Assembly: GCF_037975245.1 (NCBI RefSeq)
Contig: NC_092569.1
Location: forward strand, 18,719,001-18,783,000
DNA length: 64,000 nt
Direction of reading: 5' to 3'
DNA from: Apostichopus japonicus
Taxonomy: Eukaryota > Echinodermata > Holothuroidea > Aspidochirotida > Stichopodidae
A program made the translations under genes and the position numbers. The notes beneath the pieces are model-generated. The model saw only the letters and a list, made by a program, of their open reading frames with translations. It made no database searches and was not told the DNA's origin. Every line of letters begins with the position of its first letter. The stretch's first letter is position 1. Below are positions 59,785 to 64,000 of the stretch, one piece after another.

Positions 59785-62700
59785 ATGGAAGAGTCAAGCT
59801 CAAGTTCAGTAAATTCATACTCAATGCAAGCTATCGGTAAAAGATCCTTATGGATGGGAAGTGTAAGAACTTTTTTTTTTTGCACTTCTTTTATAAGTTT
59901 GTACGCCTCGTACTCTGATATGTACGGCTGGTTGAACCTGGCATATGGTTGTTTTGAATGTCTTTCGCTTAGACAAGATATGTACAACACTGAGTACGCA
60001 TGAAAATGCATTGGGACCATTTCCGCGACAAACGAATTTACATGCTTAGTTTACAAAATTACAGTCTGGCATCCATATATACTGTACCGTAATCACACAA
60101 AAAAATCATCCCACAAGTTGGCGAAATAGTGCCTTTCTTTGAGTTTTTCTTTCTTTTGAACTTTAAACCTGTACAATCATTCTTATTCTAGCGGCATTTG
60201 ACGAAAGCATTGGTTAAATCATGCAGTTGAAAGATAATAAAAGAGAAAAATCAAAGGGATTGGTAAGGATACCACTGAAGTTTAAGAGCTAGTCCTTACA
60301 TAAATCTAGCATCGCAAAGTTACCTACTGTACAGTATAAGATTTTTTTGGGTAGCAGCTAAACTTACCCCTGTGACTTCATCATGTTTTGCTATTTACCA
60401 ATGAATGCAGAATTGGTGTTCATTAAATACAACAGTAATAAGTGTGTTTTGTGTGTCAGTCTCTAAATACAGTACAGTATTGATCATTGGCCAGTATTTT
60501 CGAGCAGCTGCTACTGGCCCTGGTGTATCTAATTCTGTAACTGTTTCAGTGTCACCCTTCTGATATCTCCAGGGAGTTGCTGCTACTGAAAGCAGAAGTA
60601 GGTTAGAAGAACATTGTATCTCAAACTGTAGTATTGATCAATACATACGGTACTATACTGTACTGTAGGCATATTAATAAAATAAAGCATTTCAACTTAC
60701 TGTATATAGAGAAATAAATAATTTGACATAAAGTAACCTTCGTGACTACTGTTCGTGATTGACTAATGAGACAAGTGTATTAGCACGACAAATATATATG
60801 TAGTTAGTTTTAAATTAATGTAGTACTGCAAGGATACTGGAAATACATTTCCAACACAAAACAAATTGATGGTACTGTACATACATTCCCTTTTTTGTAC
60901 TTAACAATCAACAGTTAGATTCCAGTATTGATGAAGTGGTGATCACTGCTGCATTTGAAAAGATGGGAGAGAGGCCGCAGCGAGTTAAATTCATCAGAGA
61001 CAAAGTCACTGGGTAAGTGACCACATAGTTGTGTTCATGAATACAGTATATACTGTACCTTCAATGTGTATTTCCAAAAGACAGATCTATGTTTCTTACT
61101 GTATATCAGCCATTTTCAGTATCTGGATCTTAATTAATTGTTTGATATATAAAACACATGACGATGTAGCCGGGCAATTCCTTCGTAACATACAGTATGT
61201 TACATTTTGATGTCATTGGGTTCCTTTGGGTATAGACAATTCCTTACAGGGTGTTTTGGTATCTTAGTTGTCATGTAAGTAGTTGGGTACAGTGTCCAGG
61301 CCTACCTGTACCAAAGCATGGAAAGAGGCTAAGAATTGTTGATCAAAGAGCTTTAAAAATGAATAAAAACTAAGATCTAATATGTTAGTTTTACACTAAG
61401 TGTAACTTTTACTATTTTTTTGGTATATACAGTAATGGGTGGTGGACTATGGCATGCCCCTGGAGGTGACAAAAGGTTGTGGACCTTCTATACAGTAATC
61501 AAAGTCATTCTAAGCTGGTTGATTTATCTTCATTTTGTTCAATAACAATTAACACAAATCTAGGAGGGTATCTGCAACTTTTTACAGTAGCACCTAACAA
61601 TTGAAGTATCCATTGTCTCAGTGGTTGGTTTACACTACTGTACCTTTATTCGGAATCGGCAATTTTAAGGTTGAACAGTAGAGTAAGATGTTTGCTTTTT
61701 GTCCGGTCTGTAGGCCTTTTTCACATTTGTTTAATAGAGTGTGCCCAGTGTAACCATGCCATCATTTTCCTTTGGATATTGCTGAATTTTATGATTCTGT
61801 ATTAAGTCATCACAGCGCAAACAAACAGTATAAGAGAATAACTTATTAGGTACTGTACCATACATCACATCACTGTGGGTCAGTTTATATATGTGTGGTC
61901 AACATGTGACCATACTGTATGTCCATCTTATATATGTGAATTAAGGTTTCATATAATTGATTGGTTCATTCATTTTGCCTTATTGGAGGTGAAATTTGTC
62001 GGGTTTATGTAAAATTGTTCTTGTATTTAAAATGGCACAAAATCACCAAGCTTCCTACATCTCTTTCTTTCAATACAAATTAAAACTTCACAAATTTCAT
62101 GTTTTTTGTGTGTTTTTTTTTTCATTTTTTTTTTGTTAGGTTCACAGAATGTTTCTTCCTTTCTTTTTTCTATTTCTTCAAATCCTTAGACTTCCCAACA
62201 CCAGTTTCTGTTTTGTGCAATTTAAAGATCAGGAAGCTGCTGAAAGTACCATGAAGAGAATCAATGGAAAGCCTATACCAAATGCACCACATGTGAGTGT
62301 GTACAATCTAACCTGTCACCACTGTGCACGGAACAGTCCCGGCTTTGGCACAAAAACAAAGCTGCTGAAGTTTCAAAGGGTGTATATAGCATTTCAAGAA
62401 GGTCTTTATTGCAAAGGATTTAAATTTTCAAAGTTCTTTAGTGCAGCGAGCTTAATAAGTACTGTGTTGGGACTTAGTTTAATACTCATAACAATCAACT
62501 TTAATGACAGAATGTACAGTAGGCTAGAGTGACAGTAGACCTAACCTCCACTGAGCTGAAATTGTACGTAGTCTATATTCTTGGTTATTGTCAGTCCAGT
62601 TCAGAGCTTTATAAGTACTGTGTTGGGACTTAGTTTAATACTGATAAAAATTAATACTCATAAAAATCAACTTAAATGACAGAATGTACAGTAGGCTAGA

Positions 62701-64000
62701 GTGACAGTACTCCACTGAGCTGAAATTGCTGTACGTAGATATTCTTGGTTATTGTAAGTACAATCTGGAAAGAAAAATTAAACCAGATAAAATCATAAAA
62801 CAAAATGAAGAAGATTTCTTTATTTTTCGTATAGTAATAAATACAGCAACATTGAAATGATGAGTTTGATTTGACTTTAGAAGATTTATTTTTTTCCTTC
62901 TAAAAAGTCCAGGTTTTGTGTTTTGGAAATTTCTAGGTTTGCACCATTTTGGGAGGGAGGGGGGTAAGGGGCATTCAGCAGGTCTGACCACAGACTGTAC
63001 TGTGTCGTTGGTATACCATTTCAAGTTCAGTACACTGGATAGCATGCATACATATTGGTATACTGACACACAGTTTTATCATGTTTTTTGCAGTTTGTTT
63101 CTATATTATTTACTTTTCTCTTTTCTTCTTTTATCAGCTCAAGTTCAATCTGGCACCTACAAGGAGTGGATCAGAACGAGAGTCGCCCCATCAGAGGTAT
63201 GTCATGAGGAGTCATGATTCTGGAGACACAGGAGAGTCCTCCCCCCTCCCCTTTCCCTTCCCCTCTGCCTCCCCTCCCCAGTTTGTGAAAATAAATGCCC
63301 CCTTTTAAAGTTAGAAAGTGTCCCTTTTTGTATAATCTTTCCAGTTTGTAAATTTATGATAAAGTTTTCTTTTGTTATTTGAACAGTAGCCTATCATGAA
63401 GAAGTTTTAAAAATAGCAGAATTTAATTACAATGTGGCCATTTGGGGAACAATTCACAACCCCCCAAAATGTTTTACTGAGAATTTGTGGTACACAATGC
63501 ACTTAGTGTCCATTTTGTAAGGAGGATTTTAGGTGACTTTGTGACGTGCTCTTGAAATAAAAGTCACACTACCCTTCAAAGTCTGTTCTCTCCTCCTCAC
63601 CCCCTCCCCCCTCACCCTCTCTGTAGTGTTAAACTTAAGGATGCCCATTGGTCACACTGCCCAAATAGAAACAGTAAAAATAGTTCCATCCTTTAACTGT
63701 TCTCAGGAAATCAGAGTTCTCTTTGTTTGTGGGGAATCTGACAGAAGATGTGACAGAGTCCGAGTTGCTTCATTTCTTCAGCTCCAGATACTCAACAGTT
63801 AAGGAAGCAACATGTAAGTGCTTTTCATCAACTTACATCATGTGTTGGTTTGACAATTTTTCCATAAAGAATCACAATTTTGAGGTCCAAATTAACAATG
63901 TAGTCACAGTATACACTAGAATACTGTAAGATAAACACAATGTTATGAATCACATTACTAGGGAATCAAACTTAAAGCCTCATCGTGCATTACATTATAA
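59785..64000 (+). CDS. TRNAU1AP: TRNAU1AP/SECp43-like two-RRM protein, 3' end outside window
   Basis: Exons: 59785-59862 (78 bases, ATG to GTAAGA), 60922-61012, 62190-62292, 63138-63196 and 63707-63813, all in phase; the gene runs past the right edge. RRM1 is split over exons 1-3: RNP2-like LWMGS, then LDSSIDEVVITAAFEKMGE, then RNP1-like CFVQF and INGKPIPNA. Exon 4 gives the linker LKFNLAPTRSGSERE. Exon 5 starts RRM2 with FSLFVGNLTEDVTE. The order, linker and spacing fit SECp43, which binds the tRNA-Sec complex and supports selenoprotein synthesis, better than other double-RRM proteins. The N terminus has about 20 extra, Ser-rich residues before LWMG. Its first exon has two orphan copies upstream (32657, 47175). 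Confidence 0.85.
62454..62757. repeat. Two-copy tandem duplication in TRNAU1AP intron 3
   Basis: ATAAGTACTGTGTTGGGACT begins copies at about 62454 and 62610; both end at ATTCTTGGTTATTGT. Confidence 0.85.

Overview
The window reads as an AT-rich echinoderm genome, most probably a sea cucumber. The genes are split by introns with GT..AG junctions, and the main family is fibrinogen-related domain (FReD) proteins of the kind first described from sea cucumbers. No prokaryotic gene layout, rRNA or CRISPR array is visible. Organism assignment is inference from protein style and repeats, not from a search. All gene models were assembled by hand from exon homology between copies, open frames and splice dinucleotides.

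Layout. (1) 1-5861, + strand: FReD gene A, whose first exon lies left of the window. (2) 12361-20734, + strand: its paralog gene B, complete from signal peptide to stop. Eight matching exons encode signal peptide, linker, the first two exons of a fibrinogen (FBG) domain, a TIL cysteine-rich domain, a VWC/TILa plus EGF-like segment, and a full second FBG domain. Both copies carry breaks in the second FBG domain. (3) 23827-30283, 35143-45437 and 48861-55364, all - strand: genes C, D and E, five-exon secreted FReD proteins of 273-274 residues with an RQRR site ahead of the FBG domain. C and D look intact; E has lost the splice donor of its signal-peptide exon. (4) 59785 to the right edge, + strand: the 5' half of a two-RRM protein that matches the tRNA-Sec-associated protein SECp43 (TRNAU1AP), head to head with gene E.

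C, D and E sit in a tandem segmental duplication. Each copy carries, upstream of its FReD gene, a copy of TRNAU1AP exon 1. Only the copy next to E is attached to the rest of TRNAU1AP. The copies at 32657 and 47175 are orphan exons, one intact and one broken. This suggests that the E/TRNAU1AP neighbourhood is the parental arrangement and that C and D were copied from it, with breakpoints in TRNAU1AP intron 1.

Repeats account for much of the rest: two nonautonomous hAT-like elements with 8-bp target duplications, a 3-kb element in gene D with 19-bp inverted ends and inverted minisatellite arrays, tRNA-derived SINE pieces, a LINE-like 3' tail, a hammerhead-like motif, and an 11-bp minisatellite in intron 4 of C, D and E that is interleaved with truncated copies of the preceding exon. 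The FReD proteins are probably secreted lectin-like recognition or structural proteins; no cooperation with TRNAU1AP is implied beyond shared genomic history.
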